A DNA stretch of 64,000 bases from Micromonospora purpureochromogenes (GCF_900091515.1 NZ_LT607410.1:5952001-6016000); one strand, 5' to 3'; positions 8,648-18,362 are shown, counted from the first letter of the stretch. Notes: a model not told the origin generated them from the sequence alone. Made by a program: numbers and translations.

Positions 8648-10051
8648 ATGAGCTCCGCAGGCAACGGCACCGGCATCTTCCGCCGCAAGCCGGTCGAGGA
8701 GATCGCCGACACGACTGAGCAGCTGTCCCGCTCGCTGGGGCTGTGGCAGCTCACCGCGATCGGCATCGGCGGGATCATCGGCGCCGGCATCTTCGCCCTG
8801 GCCGGGGCGGTCGCCAGCGAGACCGCCGGCCCGGCCGTGCTGGTGTCGTTCCTGATCGCCGGCCTGGCCAGCGCGGCGGCCGCGCTGTCGTACGCGGAGT
8901 TCGCCGGCATGATCCCGAAGGCCGGCTCGGCCTACACCTACGGCTACGCAGTGCTCGGCGAGGCGGTCGGCTGGTTCATCGGCTGGGACCTGCTGCTGGA
9001 GTACACCGCGATCGTGGCGGTGGTCGCGATCGGCATCTCCGGTTACTTCAGCTTCCTCGTCGGCGAACTGGGCGCGGACCTGCCGGCCTGGATGCTCGGC
9101 GCGCCGGGCACCGGCGAAGGGCACGTGGTCGACCTGTTCGCCGTGGTGCTCTGCCTGTTGATCGCGTTCCTGCTCACCCTGGGCATCAAGACGGCGGCCC
9201 GCTTCGAGACGTTGGTGGTCGGGCTGAAGGTCGCCGTGGTGCTGCTGGTCATCGTGGTCGGCTTCTTCCACATCCGGACGGCGAACTACTCGCCGTTCTT
9301 CCCGTTCGGCATCAGCGGGGCGTTCACCGGCGCGGCCACCGTCTTCTTCGCCGTCTTCGGGTACGACGCGATGAGCACCGCCGCCGAGGAGTCCCGGGAC
9401 GCCCGCCGGCACATGCCCAAGGCGATCATCTACTCGCTGCTCATCTCGATGGTGCTGTACGTGCTGGCCACGCTGGTGCTCACCGGCATGCAGAACTACC
9501 GGGAGATCGACCCGGAGAGCGGCTTCTCCTCGGCGTTCGCCTCGGTCGGCCTCTCCGGCCTGGCCAGCGTGATCGCGGTCGGCGCGATCATCGGCATCCT
9601 CACCGTGATGTTCACCTTCATGCTCGGAGTGACCCGGGTGTGGTTCTCGATGAGCCGGGACGGACTGCTGCCGGCCTGGTTCGCCAAGGTGCACCCGGTG
9701 CGCCGGGTGCCGATCCGGGTCACCTGGATCGTCGGCGTGGGCTCGGCGCTGATCGCCGGCTTCCTGCCGATCCGGCAGGCGGCGGAGCTGACCAACATCG
9801 GCATCCTGCTGGCCTTCGTGGTGGTCTGCATCGCGGTGATCGTGCTGCGCTACCGCCGCCCCGACGCGCCGCGTACGTTCCGGCTGCCGGGCATGCCGGT
9901 GGTGCCGGCGGTCGGCGCGCTCTTCTCGGTCTGGCTGATCACTTTCCTGGCCCCGGTGACCTGGCTGCGGTTCGCGGTCTGGTTCGTGATCGGCGCGGTC
10001 GTCTACGCCCTGTACGGCTACCGCCGCTCGGCGCTGGCCCGCCGAAGCTGA
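8648..10051 (+). CDS. APC-family cationic amino acid permease
   Basis: A 467-residue inner-membrane transporter with roughly twelve hydrophobic segments. The first helix carries the APC substrate/ion motif GIGGIIGAGIFALAG. A loop rich in Gly/Tyr (PKAGSAYTYGYAVLGE) and GYDAMSTAAEESRDARRHMPKAI identify the cationic amino acid transporter subfamily (YfnA/CAT-like). It is expected to import amino acids with protons. ATG 8648 was preferred to GTG 8633 because GAAGGGG lies six bases upstream of it. It converges on the next gene with a 19-base gap. Confidence 0.93.
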   Translation: MSSAGNGTGIFRRKPVEEIADTTEQLSRSLGLWQLTAIGIGGIIGAGIFALAGAVASETAGPAVLVSFLIAGLASAAAALSYAEFAGMIPKAGSAYTYGYAVLGEAVGWFIGWDLLLEYTAIVAVVAIGISGYFSFLVGELGADLPAWMLGAPGTGEGHVVDLFAVVLCLLIAFLLTLGIKTAARFETLVVGLKVAVVLLVIVVGFFHIRTANYSPFFPFGISGAFTGAATVFFAVFGYDAMSTAAEESRDARRHMPKAIIYSLLISMVLYVLATLVLTGMQNYREIDPESGFSSAFASVGLSGLASVIAVGAIIGILTVMFTFMLGVTRVWFSMSRDGLLPAWFAKVHPVRRVPIRVTWIVGVGSALIAGFLPIRQAAELTNIGILLAFVVVCIAVIVLRYRRPDAPRTFRLPGMPVVPAVGALFSVWLITFLAPVTWLRFAVWFVIGAVVYALYGYRRSALARRS

Positions 10052-10070
10052 GCGGAGGCGAGCAGGGGCA

Positions 10071-11168
10071 TCAGGGCGCCGCCGAACCCGGCGCGTCGGC
10101 CGCCTCGGCGGCGCCGGCGGGGCCGGAAGGGTCGGGCGCCCCCGCAGGCCCGGCGGGACCGGAAGGGTCGGCGGGCCCGGTGGGAGCGGTCGGCTCGGGG
10201 CGATAGCCGAGCGCGTTCGGCCAGGCCAGCACGAGCCCGAGCAGCAGCCCGGTGAGCAGGCCGAGCAGCGACAGGGGCCGGTCCAGGTCGGCGAGCGGGA
10301 GGTTGCCGGCCCAGTCGGTCAGCACGGCACCCACCGGCACGCTCGTCACCACCAGCGACGCGAACCCCGCCATCGGCAGGCCGACGAGCGCCCCGGCCCC
10401 CGCGAGGGCGTGCCGTCGCCAGGCCGGACGCCCGCCCGGCCGGTCCCAGGAGAGCAGCGTCGTACCGGTGAGCAGCAGCGCGCCGAGCGCGAGCAGCGGC
10501 AGCGTGCGCCGATCGGGCGGCAGGAGGCGGAGCGCGACCAGACCGACCGCGCCGACGGTCGCCGTCGCGGCAGCCCAGCCTCGTCGCCCCCGCGTCGAGG
10601 GCGCCGCGGCCAGTGCGCAGCCGACCGCCGCGGTGAGCAGAAGCAGGCCGGCCGGGACGGCGGCCCGGTCCAGCCGCGACGCCTGGCCCGGCGGCGCGTC
10701 CAGCAGCCCGGCGACCAGCACCAGCGTCGCGGCGACAGCCGCCGCCACACCCAGGGCGCGCCGCCGGCGCCAGTGCGCCGGCCGGCCCGGCCACCCCTGC
10801 CCGGTCGCCGGAATCCCGGCGAGCAGACCGATGACCGTCCACCCCACGACGCACAGCAGCACGGTCGCGGTGACGCCGGTGACGTCGGCGCGGTCGAGCG
10901 CGACATCGGCGGCCACCCAACCGGCGCCGAGCAGCACCGCCCGGCCGGTCCACCGGCGGTCTCCCGCACCGGCCAGCACGAGCCCGAGGACGACCCCGGC
11001 GATCGCCAGGAAACGCACGTCCCGCGGCCAGTAGGTCGCGCTGCCGGGAAGCTGTTCGGACCATGGCCCGAGCGGCTCGGCGAGCGGTTGCAGCACCGTC
11101 ATGCCGACCGCCCAGAGCACCGCGGCCGCACCGGCGAGTGCGAGGCCGACGAGGCGTACCCATCTCAT
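10071..11168 (-). CDS. Polytopic membrane protein of unknown function
   Basis: A 365-residue protein with about nine hydrophobic segments separated by short Arg-rich loops (LVGLALAGAAAVLWAVGMTV first, LSLLGLLTGLLLGLVLAW last). The last ~40 residues form an Ala/Pro/Gly-rich tail in which the unit PSGPAG recurs; this explains the local DNA repetition near 10080-10180. I see no catalytic motif and recognise no family. The ATG start gives a clean N-in helix (MRWVRLVG). Confidence 0.7.
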   Translation of the reverse strand: MRWVRLVGLALAGAAAVLWAVGMTVLQPLAEPLGPWSEQLPGSATYWPRDVRFLAIAGVVLGLVLAGAGDRRWTGRAVLLGAGWVAADVALDRADVTGVTATVLLCVVGWTVIGLLAGIPATGQGWPGRPAHWRRRRALGVAAAVAATLVLVAGLLDAPPGQASRLDRAAVPAGLLLLTAAVGCALAAAPSTRGRRGWAAATATVGAVGLVALRLLPPDRRTLPLLALGALLLTGTTLLSWDRPGGRPAWRRHALAGAGALVGLPMAGFASLVVTSVPVGAVLTDWAGNLPLADLDRPLSLLGLLTGLLLGLVLAWPNALGYRPEPTAPTGPADPSGPAGPAGAPDPSGPAGAAEAADAPGSAAP

Positions 11169-11217
11169 GCCGGCACGGTAGCCGCCGGCGACGGCGCGGG
11201 CGACCCGTGACAGGGCG

Positions 11218-11250
11218 GTGGGCCCGCGCCGACCTGCGGCGCGGGCCCAC
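11218..11250 (-). terminator. Perfect 13-bp hairpin after the metalloprotease gene
   Basis: Bases 11218-11230 pair perfectly with 11238-11250 around a seven-base loop, 17 bases beyond the stop codon of the minus-strand metalloprotease gene. No U-tract is present. Confidence 0.8.
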
Positions 11251-11267
11251 CCGATGGTGGTACGCCC

Positions 11268-13397
11268 CTACTTCCGGTTGCCGGTGTTGGTCACCCGGAA
11301 GGTGTAGTCGGCGTCCAGGAAGGTGAGGTCGCCGGTCGGCAGGTTGGAGATCAGGACGGCGAAGTCGTCCTGGTTGCCGCTGGCGCACTTCGTCTTCAGG
11401 TTCGCGACGTCGACCTTGTCCCCGGTGAACCGGTAGACCCAGTTCCCGACGCCGTCGGTGGTCTCCCCCGCCGTCGTGGCGCCCGGGGTCAGGTCGCAGT
11501 GGGAGACGATCTGCACGGTCCAGTTGTTGTCCTGGGTGCCGGTGGTCTGGAACCAGTCCCCGGCCGGCGAGGTGAGGGTCGCGGCGGCGTCGTTGACCCG
11601 TACGTCGTCGACGAACCAGCCGGTGTCCAGGTACGCGGCGTCGGTGGAGTAGCGGAACCGGACGTCGGTGGCACCGGCCGGCAACGCGGCGGTGAGGTGG
11701 ACGTAGACCGGGTCGTCCACGAAGTACTCGCCGCCGGAGGTGCCGGTCAGGCCGTTGCCTTCGGTGTTGTTGCCGTGCGGGTCCTCGTTGGTGGTGACGA
11801 CCTGTCCGGCGTCGTTCTTCAGCGGCACGGTGACCCAGTTGCCGCCGACCTGGGCCTCGACGAAGCCGAAGTCCCAGCCCTCCTCGATGAAGTACCAGCT
11901 CCAGAAGTCCAGCGAGCGGACCGTGCCGGAGGTGGCGACGTCGAGGATGTTGTCGGACTGGCTCTCGTAGCCGGCGTACCAGTGGGTGGTGCCGGTGTGC
12001 GGGGCGATGACGGTCTGCGCGTCGCCGGCGAAGGCCAGCGAGACGGTCGGGCCGGGGTTGCGGAACCGCTCGACCGCCATGCCGAACGGCACGGCGGTGG
12101 TGTCCGGGCGGTTCTTCAGCCGCGCCCACTTCGCCTCGGGGGTGGCCCCGTCGTAGCTGCCCCGGCCGCTCCAGAAGACGTCGTCGGCGATGTCGATGGT
12201 CCAGGACGTGTCGGCCGGGTCACCGAAGTTGAAGGCCTTGATGTCGTAGATCGGGGAGCGCTCGTCGTCCAGGTAGACCGCCACCGACCAGTCCCGGAAC
12301 AGGTCCGCCGCGCTGCGCAGGTTGGCGCCGGTGGCCGCGTTGAAGTCGTCGATCGCGTTCTGCACACCGACCATGCCGTCGGCCTGCTCCTCGAAGATCA
12401 TCTTGATCAGCAGGTCACCGGCCCTGCCGTCGTACTGCTTGTCCGGGGTGTAGGTGCCGTCGCCGTTGCCGCCGGCCTGCTCCCAGAGGTACTGGAAGTA
12501 GGTGAAGGAGGCGCCGTAGTTGGCGAGCGTGCCGCCCCAGCGGGTCAGCGAGGTCTCCTCGTAGAACACCTGGTGGTTGCTCAGGTGCGAGCCGCCGGCG
12601 TCGAGGCCGTTGAGGAAGATGGCGAAGTCGGCCAGGCCCTCGTCGACCCAGGACAGCTCGCCGGGGTCGCTGTAGTTGTGCAGCAGGTGCTCGAACTCGT
12701 GGGCGACGGTGCCCTCGTACAGCTCGGGCCGGTCGTTGGCCGGGTTGGCGTCGCGCCACGGCGAGGTGTTGGGGCCGACCCGGTTCGCCCAGTCGAGGGC
12801 GTCGACCACGATCACGTTCATGCCGTTGCTGTCGATGAAGTCCGGCGCGAAGTAGCCGGCGGTGTACGAGGTGACCGCGCAGTCGTAGTACGCGTCGTCC
12901 TGGATGTTGTAGATGACCATGACGAGGGAGTCGCTGGCCGGCTCGTCCGGGTCGGCGGCTTCCATCTCGCCGAAGTGTTCCTCGTCCACGGCCACGATCT
13001 GGTCGGCGAGCTTGTCGCCGATGTAGTCGATCTGCGCCTGGGTGAGGGTGAACTGCGCCGCCGTGGCGGTGGCGCAGGGGGTGAACTCGTCGGCCGGGTT
13101 GTGGTCGAACTGCGGGTCGAGGCTGCTCACCCCGGTCGGGGCGGTGCCGTTGAGCGGGGTGCCTGCCGGGACGTAGATGTAGACCGGGGTGCCGTCGGGA
13201 GTGGTGTTGGCGTACACCCGGGTGAAGTCCTGGTTGTACGTGCCGCCCGCCGCGCTGTCGTTGATCGGCAGCGTGATGGTCGGTTCGCCGGGAAGGTTCT
13301 CGTGATCGTTCGCCTCGGCCGGGGCCGAGACCGTGAAGGCGAGCGCCGTCACGCCCGCCACCGCGGCCGCGATCCGGCTCGGTCGTCTCATTCGCAC
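11268..13397 (-). CDS. Secreted HEFEH zinc metalloprotease (immune inhibitor A/M6-like)
   Basis: A 709-residue exported protease. A signal peptide (to about residue 29, AEA) precedes a long catalytic region. The zinc motif HEFEHLLHNYSD (His233, Glu234, His237) is followed by WVDEGLADFAIFLNG, the downstream Glu-containing segment seen in gluzincin-like and M6 proteases. The C-terminal half has beta-rich modules, including WFVDDVRV, a signature of the M6 jelly-roll. It probably degrades extracellular protein. The GTG start has AGGAGG seven bases upstream. It is monocistronic with its own terminator; a possible promoter is annotated upstream. Confidence 0.85.
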   Translation of the reverse strand: MRMRRPSRIAAAVAGVTALAFTVSAPAEANDHENLPGEPTITLPINDSAAGGTYNQDFTRVYANTTPDGTPVYIYVPAGTPLNGTAPTGVSSLDPQFDHNPADEFTPCATATAAQFTLTQAQIDYIGDKLADQIVAVDEEHFGEMEAADPDEPASDSLVMVIYNIQDDAYYDCAVTSYTAGYFAPDFIDSNGMNVIVVDALDWANRVGPNTSPWRDANPANDRPELYEGTVAHEFEHLLHNYSDPGELSWVDEGLADFAIFLNGLDAGGSHLSNHQVFYEETSLTRWGGTLANYGASFTYFQYLWEQAGGNGDGTYTPDKQYDGRAGDLLIKMIFEEQADGMVGVQNAIDDFNAATGANLRSAADLFRDWSVAVYLDDERSPIYDIKAFNFGDPADTSWTIDIADDVFWSGRGSYDGATPEAKWARLKNRPDTTAVPFGMAVERFRNPGPTVSLAFAGDAQTVIAPHTGTTHWYAGYESQSDNILDVATSGTVRSLDFWSWYFIEEGWDFGFVEAQVGGNWVTVPLKNDAGQVVTTNEDPHGNNTEGNGLTGTSGGEYFVDDPVYVHLTAALPAGATDVRFRYSTDAAYLDTGWFVDDVRVNDAAATLTSPAGDWFQTTGTQDNNWTVQIVSHCDLTPGATTAGETTDGVGNWVYRFTGDKVDVANLKTKCASGNQDDFAVLISNLPTGDLTFLDADYTFRVTNTGNRK

Positions 13398-13509
13398 GCG
13401 GTTGCCTCCTGCCGGTGGGGGCCGGGCGGACGGGTTCCACCCGGTCCTTGCGTGTAACACTTTCGACTCCTGCGACGCTGCGCCCACACCGCAGCTGACC
13501 AGGGAATAG

Positions 13510-13538
13510 AGCCTCAGCAGACCACTTGCGACGGTCAA
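13510..13538 (-). promoter_or_regulatory. Candidate sigma-70-type promoter for the metalloprotease gene
   Basis: On the minus strand TTGACC (13538-13533) is followed after 17 bases by GAGGCT (13515-13510), a fair actinomycete -35/-10 pair about 110 bases ahead of the GTG start. Outside this, I see nothing recognisable in the 312-base gap 13398-13710. Confidence 0.35.
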
Positions 13539-13710
13539 TGCGAAGTCCCGTCACATAACAGATGTGTCACGAATACGGGACACCGTCGGCGACGGTGGAC
13601 GTCAGCCGCAAGCGCCACCGTGCCTCTCCGGTCGGCCGGCCCGCCCCTGTCGGTGAATGCGGCACTTCGGTTCGGAAACCGGGGTAAGCGCAGTCGGTGC
13701 CTTCCCGGCG

Positions 13711-15474
13711 TCAGGCGGGCCCGTACACGGCGATGCCGCACTGCATGGGCACGATGACGCGTCGACCGGCGACGGCGATGGATGGTAGGCGGTTCCCGTA
13801 GGAGAAGAAGAGGCTGAACCCGCAGCCCGGTACCGGCGCTGCGGTGCTCCAGGCCACCGCCCCGGTGTCCTCGCGCAGCACATAGAGATGAGACGGCCCG
13901 CTGTCCCATTCGCCGGTGGCGACGTAGACGTGGCCGTTGGCGACCACCGGGGACATGGCGAGCGCCTCGGGCAGGTCGGTTCGGGACCACCGCTTGGCGC
14001 CCGTGGTCAGGTCGACCGCGGACACCGACCGCCCATCGCCGATGAATGCCGTGGTGTTCATCAGGGCGGGCGGGACCGAGCCCGACAACGTCCGGACCAG
14101 GACCCCGTCCGCGGACCGCCGGACGTACATCCTGTTCACGTCGTTGGCGTACTCGGTGTGGATGGCGTAGGACCCGTTCGCCACCACCGGATCCTCGCTG
14201 CTGGACAGCGGCGCCGGGGGCTGTTCCCAGACCACCTCACCCGTGCTCAGCGAGTAGCGGCGGGTGTGCTCGGTCGATCGCACGTACCAGGCGTCGTCGA
14301 GGAGCGTGCCGCCGTAGACCCACTGATCGCCGATCGAGGCCCGGCGGAGCTCGCGTCCGGTGGCGGCATCGAACGCCTGACTGCCCGTCACGACGATGCT
14401 CGCCGTCGCCGCACCCAGGCCGCCCGTGCTCAGATAGACGCCGGAGTTCCACAGCACCGACCCGGTGTCCGGCGACACCGCCGTCACCCGGGACTGGTGC
14501 AGGGCGAAGAGTCGTCCGCCCGCGTAGGCGAGGCTTCCCCAGCCGTAACCGTCGAGCGGGAAGACCCGCTGCCACAGCGAGCTGCCGTCGGCCAACCGGC
14601 GGGCACTGAGAACCGTTGCCTGGTATTGCAGCTCAAGGCTGAACACCAGGTCGCCGACGATGAGCGGCGCCTGCCCCTGACTGCTGCCCGCGTACGGCTG
14701 CAGGTTGTTCTGCCGGTGCCAGAGCAGGCGCAGCGGCGGGGCGATGCTCTCGCCCGTCTGCGCCGCGCTGTGCCCGGGGTTGATCTGGAACTGGGTCGCC
14801 GAGGAGCTGATGGGCAGGTAGGTGACCTCGAGGTGCGGTTCCAGGGCGACGTCGCCGCTGGCGTAGTTCGCGGACCGGTACCGTCGCCAGCTCGTCGTGG
14901 TGGTCTCTTCGTCCGCGGCGATCCGGAGCCCGTAGTTCGGATATCCGTCCGCCCAGCGTTGCACCGTCGAGGTCACGTCGAAGTAGACATAAGCGCTGGA
15001 ACAGCCGGTGTAGCCGTACGCGGCCGTGGTTGCCACGCTGCGCGTGTTGTCGACCGCCGGCTGGTTGGCCCAGGTCAGGGTGGAGGAGGACCAGGATGCC
15101 TGGGCCGGCGCGACGCGGATCGCGCTCCCGGCGCAGGTCAGCGACTCGTAGTTGTGCAACCGCAGCCGCGCCGACGCGATCCGCCGGCCGGTGAACTGCG
15201 CGGTGGTGAAGTGCACGAAGGAACGCGCGACGTGGGATCCGTCGTACGTCCCGACGCCGAGGTGGGTCGAACCGGACTGTGACGAGGTGTAGGTGCGATT
15301 CATCACCCAGGTGTCGGTCTGCGCCGGCAATTCAACGGTCCTGATCGAACTGCCGACGGTGGCGGGGGCACTACTCGAACGCGGCCCTTCCACGGGCGCC
15401 GCCGGAGCGGGCGTTGCCCCGACCAGGGCGAGAAGCGAACTGGCGGCGGCGAGCAGCCGCGGGAAGGTCCACAT
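13711..15474 (-). CDS. Secreted DNRLRE + PQQ-like beta-propeller protein
   Basis: A 587-residue exported protein. A signal peptide (about 1-26, PAPAA) precedes a DNRLRE-type adhesion module (about 45-215: ELPAQTDTWVMNRTYTSSQS, GVGTYDGSHVARSFVHF, IASARLRLHNYES and WADGYPNYGLRIAADEE). A PQQ-like eight-bladed propeller follows (about 240-585), with blade repeats such as RRLADGSSLWQRVFP, SPDTGSVLWNSG, STGEVVWEQ, LTTGAKRWSR and EDTGAVAWST. It is likely a surface or secreted binding/scaffold protein. I see no Trp-disk dehydrogenase residues, so an enzymatic role is unlikely. It stands alone, divergent from the dienelactone hydrolase gene. Confidence 0.82.
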   Translation of the reverse strand: MWTFPRLLAAASSLLALVGATPAPAAPVEGPRSSSAPATVGSSIRTVELPAQTDTWVMNRTYTSSQSGSTHLGVGTYDGSHVARSFVHFTTAQFTGRRIASARLRLHNYESLTCAGSAIRVAPAQASWSSSTLTWANQPAVDNTRSVATTAAYGYTGCSSAYVYFDVTSTVQRWADGYPNYGLRIAADEETTTTSWRRYRSANYASGDVALEPHLEVTYLPISSSATQFQINPGHSAAQTGESIAPPLRLLWHRQNNLQPYAGSSQGQAPLIVGDLVFSLELQYQATVLSARRLADGSSLWQRVFPLDGYGWGSLAYAGGRLFALHQSRVTAVSPDTGSVLWNSGVYLSTGGLGAATASIVVTGSQAFDAATGRELRRASIGDQWVYGGTLLDDAWYVRSTEHTRRYSLSTGEVVWEQPPAPLSSSEDPVVANGSYAIHTEYANDVNRMYVRRSADGVLVRTLSGSVPPALMNTTAFIGDGRSVSAVDLTTGAKRWSRTDLPEALAMSPVVANGHVYVATGEWDSGPSHLYVLREDTGAVAWSTAAPVPGCGFSLFFSYGNRLPSIAVAGRRVIVPMQCGIAVYGPA

Positions 15475-15707
15475 TGGCTCATGTAAACGACGGGGTCAGC
15501 AGCGGTCAAGCGGGCAGCCGTGGGGACCGCTGCGCCGGACGCGAAACATCACAAACGGGGCACCCGCGCTCGACCGGCGGCGGCTTCCCGGGATCCCGCC
15601 GCCGCCGACCCTGAGGTAGACCCGGCGCCCGGGCGCTTCGCGCCTTCACGTGGGGGGAGAGTCTGCCTAGGCTGGGCGGTACGGACTTCGACAGGTGAGG
15701 AGGTTCC

Positions 15708-16436
15708 GTGGCCGACGTGGAGATCCCGATCGCTCAGGGGACGCTGCCCGCGTACCTGAGTGAACCGGAGGGTGACCGGCCGCGGCCCGGCGTGGTCGTC
15801 GTCCACGACGCCTTCGGCCTGACGCCGGACGTCCGCCGTCAGGCGGACTGGCTGGCGGGCGCGGGTTTCCTGGCGGTGGCCCCCGACCTCTACTCGTGGG
15901 ACAAGCGGGGCCGCTGCGTGCGCGCGACCATCCGCGCGCTGCTCAGCGGCACCGGCCGCGCGTTCGACGAGCTGGACGCGACCCGCGCCTGGCTCGCCGG
16001 ACGGCCGGGCTGCACCGGCCGGATCGGAGTCATCGGCTTCTGCATGGGCGGCGGCTTCGCCCTGCAACTCGCGCCCGGGCACGGGTTCGCCGCCGCGAGC
16101 ATCAACTACGGGCAGGTGTCAAAGGCCGCCGAACGGCTGCTGGCCGAGGCGTGCCCCGTGATCGGCAGCTTCGCTGGAAAGGACGTCGCCCTCCGGTCGG
16201 CCCCGGCCAGACTGGAGTCGGCGTTGACCACCAATGAGGTCCCGCACGAGGTCACCGTCTACCCGCAGGCGCGGCACGGCTTCCTCAACCACCATCGGCC
16301 GGGCGAGCTGCCCCGGATGCAGCAGGTGGTGGCCCGCGTCGGTGGCGGGCCGCACGAGCCGTCGGCGACCCAGGCCCGGCGCCGCATCGTCGCCTTCTTC
16401 GACCGGCACCTGAGCGCCGCCGGGGAGCCGGCATGA
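15708..16436 (+). CDS. Dienelactone hydrolase family protein
   Basis: A 242-residue alpha/beta hydrolase. The nucleophile elbow GFCMGGGFAL has Cys in place of Ser, as in true dienelactone hydrolases. VVVVHDAFGL gives the oxyanion strand, SFAGKDVALRS holds the Asp region and YPQARHGFLNH the catalytic His. It hydrolyses small esters or lactones in the cytoplasm. GTG is the start, with GAGGAGG four bases upstream. Its stop overlaps the ATG of the following DUF1697 gene, so the two form an operon. Confidence 0.9.
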   Translation: MADVEIPIAQGTLPAYLSEPEGDRPRPGVVVVHDAFGLTPDVRRQADWLAGAGFLAVAPDLYSWDKRGRCVRATIRALLSGTGRAFDELDATRAWLAGRPGCTGRIGVIGFCMGGGFALQLAPGHGFAAASINYGQVSKAAERLLAEACPVIGSFAGKDVALRSAPARLESALTTNEVPHEVTVYPQARHGFLNHHRPGELPRMQQVVARVGGGPHEPSATQARRRIVAFFDRHLSAAGEPA

Positions 16437-16972
16437 TCCGGTACGTGGGGCTGCTGCGCGGCGTGAACGTCGGCACCACCCGGCTGGCCATGGCGGACCT
16501 GCGTCGCCTGGTCGCCGACCTGGGGCACGCCGACGTGAAGACCTATCTCCAGTCGGGCAACGTCGTGTTCGGCAGCACCTCCGGCGACGCCGCCCGGCTG
16601 GCGAAGGGCATCGAGCAGGCGCTCGCCGGCGAGCTGGGGTTGACCGTGCCGGTGCTGGTCCGCAGCGGCGCGGAGCTGGCGGCGGTGATCGACGGCAGCC
16701 CGTACGCCGACCGGCAGGACGACCCGACCCGGTTGCTGGTCGCCTTCCTGGCCAAAGCCCCGACGAAGGCGAAGGTCGCGGCGCTGACCGTGCCCGGCAA
16801 CGAGAACGTCGAGTTCACCGTGGCCGGTCGTGAGGTCCACCTGCACTTCCCCGACGGCGGGTACGGCCGGTCGAAGTTCACCAACGCCTACCTGGAGAAG
16901 CAGCTCGGTGTGGTGGCCACGACCCGCAACTGGAAGTCGGTGCGGGCCCTGCGGGACCTGACCGCGTCCTGA
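16433..16972 (+). CDS. DUF1697 protein
   Basis: A 179-residue member of the DUF1697 family, recognised from the N-terminus YVGLLRGVNVGTTRLAMADL, the invariant YLQSGNVVFGS and the closing GYGRSKFTNAYLEKQLGVVATTRNW. The function is unknown in the family. Translation is coupled to the hydrolase gene (ATGA at 16433-16436). Confidence 0.92.
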   Translation: MIRYVGLLRGVNVGTTRLAMADLRRLVADLGHADVKTYLQSGNVVFGSTSGDAARLAKGIEQALAGELGLTVPVLVRSGAELAAVIDGSPYADRQDDPTRLLVAFLAKAPTKAKVAALTVPGNENVEFTVAGREVHLHFPDGGYGRSKFTNAYLEKQLGVVATTRNWKSVRALRDLTAS

Positions 16973-17105
16973 CCGGAGCGGCCCGGGCCACCAGATCGGT
17001 CCGGAACTGCTCGTCCATCCGGCTGATCGGCGATTTTACGATCTTGCCTCGGGTCGGTGCCCCTCGATACGCTCCCGCGGCTATCTCACCTGAGAAAGGA
17101 CCGCA

Positions 17106-17333
17106 GTGACTGCTCCCGTTACCGTCGGCACCCAGAAGTCCTGGGTCGTCGCCCTGCTGCTCTGCTTCTTCGTCGGTTTCCTCGGCGTGCACCGCTTCTA
17201 CGTCGGCAAGGTCGGCACCGGCGTCCTCCAGCTGGTCACCTTCGGTGGCCTCGGGATCTGGACCCTGATCGACTTCATCATGATCCTGGTCGGCTCCTTC
17301 AAGGACAAGCAGGGCCAGCCGCTCGCCAAGTAA
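17106..17333 (+). CDS. TM2-domain membrane protein
   Basis: A 75-residue protein with two transmembrane helices: WVVALLLCFFVGFLGVHRFY and GVLQLVTFGGLGIWTLIDFI. The GxHRFYVGK motif between them is the TM2 signature. The cellular role is unknown. The GTG start has AAAGGA seven bases upstream. A perfect terminator follows. Confidence 0.92.
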   Translation: MTAPVTVGTQKSWVVALLLCFFVGFLGVHRFYVGKVGTGVLQLVTFGGLGIWTLIDFIMILVGSFKDKQGQPLAK

Positions 17334-17348
17334 TACCGGGCGTACGCC

Positions 17349-17383
17349 GGCGGGGCCGGGATCCTCGCGATCCCGGCCCCGCC
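17349..17383. terminator. Perfect 15-bp hairpin between convergent genes
   Basis: Bases 17349-17363 pair perfectly with 17369-17383 around a five-base loop. It lies between the TM2 gene and the convergent metallo-hydrolase gene and can serve both. Confidence 0.85.
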
Positions 17384-17393
17384 GCGTCCCCGC

Positions 17394-18362
17394 CTAGAAG
17401 TGGTACGCCGTCCCGTACTCCGGCACCAGCACGCGGGTGCGGGGTGAGGCCCGGCGGACGGCGGCGACCAGGTCGTCCAGCCGCCGCCGGTCGGCGGGGC
17501 CGACGACCGGCGGGTTGGTCAGCGGGGTCTCGAAGTTGTCCCAGTGCACCGGCACCACGACCTTCGGGTGGTCCAGCGCGGCCATCAGCCGGGGCACGTA
17601 GTCGGCGGTCGCGGTGGTGGACTGCAACGCCACCATCGCCACGTCCGGGGCCAGCCCGGTGAGGTTACGCTCGGCGAAGTCGCTGGCACCCATGAAGAAC
17701 ACCGACGGACCGCCGTCGACGCGCACCTGGTACGCCAGCGTGTCCCCCTCCGGCAGGTCGGCGATGGCGGCGGGCCGGGTGGGCTGGCAGACCCGTACGC
17801 CGGGGAAGGCCATCGACCAGCCGGCGTTGCGGCTGTGCAGGGAGCTGACCACCTCGACGGTGTGGTCGCCGAAGTCGAGCACCTCCCCGCCCTTGACCGG
17901 GCTGAGCTGGCTCGCCGGCAGCCCGTACGCCAGCCCGAGGTGGTACGCGGTCAGCGTGCCGAAGACCCGGGCGCCGGTCTTCTTCGCGATGTGCGGCACG
18001 TCGTTGTAGTGGTCCCAGTGGGTGTGGGTGACCAGCACGGTGCTGGCCCGGTCCACGAGGGAGTCGACGACGGCGGTGTCGACGGTCAGCGGGGTGGCCG
18101 GGTCGAAGGCGCCCCGGAACAGACCGGTGTCGTAGCGGCTCAGATACGGGTCGACCAGGACGGTGCGGTCGCCGATGTCGATCCGCCAGCCGGAGGTGCC
18201 CCACCAGCGGAAGCTCACCGCACCCTGGCGGGCGCGGCCAGCGGTGGCGGTCGGCGCGGCCTGTGCCGGCGTCCCGGTGGCGAGTCCGCCAGCGGTCACC
18301 ACGGCGGCCCCGGCGGCGGTGGCGCTCAGGAAGCGGCGGCGGTCTAGCGGGCGTGCGGACAT
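17394..18362 (-). CDS. Tat-exported MBL-fold metallo-hydrolase (UlaG-like)
   Basis: A 322-residue protein. The N-terminus DRRRFLSATAAGAAVVTAGG is a twin-arginine signal, cleaved near TPAQA. The metallo-beta-lactamase fold shows VLVDPYLSR, the zinc motif VLVTHTHWDHYND, a later His in SSLHSRNAG, the Asp-containing FFMGASDFAERN and the final VVPVHWDNFETP. It is related to UlaG-type L-ascorbate-6-phosphate lactonases, but an exported copy probably acts on another ester or lactone. ATG start with GGGGAGG seven bases upstream. Confidence 0.88.
   Translation of the reverse strand: MSARPLDRRRFLSATAAGAAVVTAGGLATGTPAQAAPTATAGRARQGAVSFRWWGTSGWRIDIGDRTVLVDPYLSRYDTGLFRGAFDPATPLTVDTAVVDSLVDRASTVLVTHTHWDHYNDVPHIAKKTGARVFGTLTAYHLGLAYGLPASQLSPVKGGEVLDFGDHTVEVVSSLHSRNAGWSMAFPGVRVCQPTRPAAIADLPEGDTLAYQVRVDGGPSVFFMGASDFAERNLTGLAPDVAMVALQSTTATADYVPRLMAALDHPKVVVPVHWDNFETPLTNPPVVGPADRRRLDDLVAAVRRASPRTRVLVPEYGTAYHF

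Noticed and set aside
10080..10190. Short tandem-like GC repeats
   Set aside because: They encode the Pro/Gly/Ala-rich tail of the membrane protein at 10071-11168 and are explained by its PSGPAG units.
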